From Candidatus Sulfopaludibacter sp. SbA3 (GTDB lineage Bacteria > Acidobacteriota > Terriglobia > Bryobacterales > Bryobacteraceae), in NCBI GenBank assembly GCA_945890485.1, contig CAMDCN010000018.1, forward strand, positions 1 through 64,000: a DNA stretch of 64,000 nt, written 5' to 3'. Below, one piece after another: positions 63,986 to 64,000 of this stretch. Both the position numbers and the translations under genes were made by a program. The notes under the pieces were generated by a model that was given only the letters and a program-made list of their open reading frames with translations, was not told the origin of the DNA and made no database searches. Position 1 is the stretch's first letter, and every line of letters begins with the position of its first letter.

Positions 63986-64000
63986 GTTAGTCGTACCGTT

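Overview
The window looks like a chromosome segment of an acidobacterium of the Solibacter/Bryobacter group. The evidence is family content: three proteins end in the Solibacter-type C-terminal domain (TIGR03437), one carries the acidobacterial VWFA-related domain (TIGR03436), and there is an SBBP beta-propeller, a DUF1592/DUF1552 pair and many secreted hydrolases. The cell is Gram-negative-type (lpxC, bamA, ompH, TolC-like protein). DNA is GC-rich and genes are packed, with many 4-base start/stop overlaps.

Layout. 1-283: 5' end of an IS110-family transposase on the minus strand and its structured leader. 284-4818: secreted SBBP propeller, Asp-box propeller and a MoaD/ThiS-like protein. 4823-9156 (minus): cytochrome-type DUF1592 protein, DUF1552 protein and an unknown secreted protein. 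9257-15823: VTC polyphosphate polymerase, DUF4956 membrane protein, HlyD-type adaptor, TolC-like channel and CotH kinase, which read as one export or surface-modification module. 15897-21533: DUF4230 protein, then a housekeeping run apt-ispE-prs-rplY-pth-rpsF-rpsR-rplI. 21611-26847: SDR, HEAT-repeat protein, glycosyltransferase, amino-acid permease, small secreted protein. 26936-30091: part of a Tad pilus locus with a CpaB-secretin fusion, TadB and TadC. 30084-35931 (minus): L-2-hydroxyglutarate oxidase, astacin-like protease, ThiE/TenI-like protein and a decayed molybdate-type ABC pair. 35965-39493: SDR, rpsO, pnp and a tiny ORF that looks like a selenoprotein. 39446-45891: propeller hydrolase, sodium symporter, sulfatase, UspA protein, DUF1080 hydrolase and cyclase. 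45897-52435 (minus): seven tightly packed genes led by polA. 52536-62982: an envelope region with lpxC, a phosphatidyltransferase, ydcF-like gene, MsbA-type exporter, RRM protein, bamA, ompH and a DUF885 peptidase. 62963-63985 (minus): aldose 1-epimerase.

Most notable: (1) a 29-codon membrane ORF at 39317 whose TGA is followed, 12 bases on, by a SECIS-like hairpin and then 28 more open codons; (2) one base at 6972 that removes both the stop of the DUF1592 gene and the ATG of the DUF1552 gene; (3) the VTC/DUF4956/HlyD/TolC/CotH module; (4) the CpaB-secretin fusion; (5) a ModC-like ATPase lacking its key motifs beside a truncated ModB. No tRNA, rRNA or CRISPR array was found. Every gap between genes is under 300 bases.
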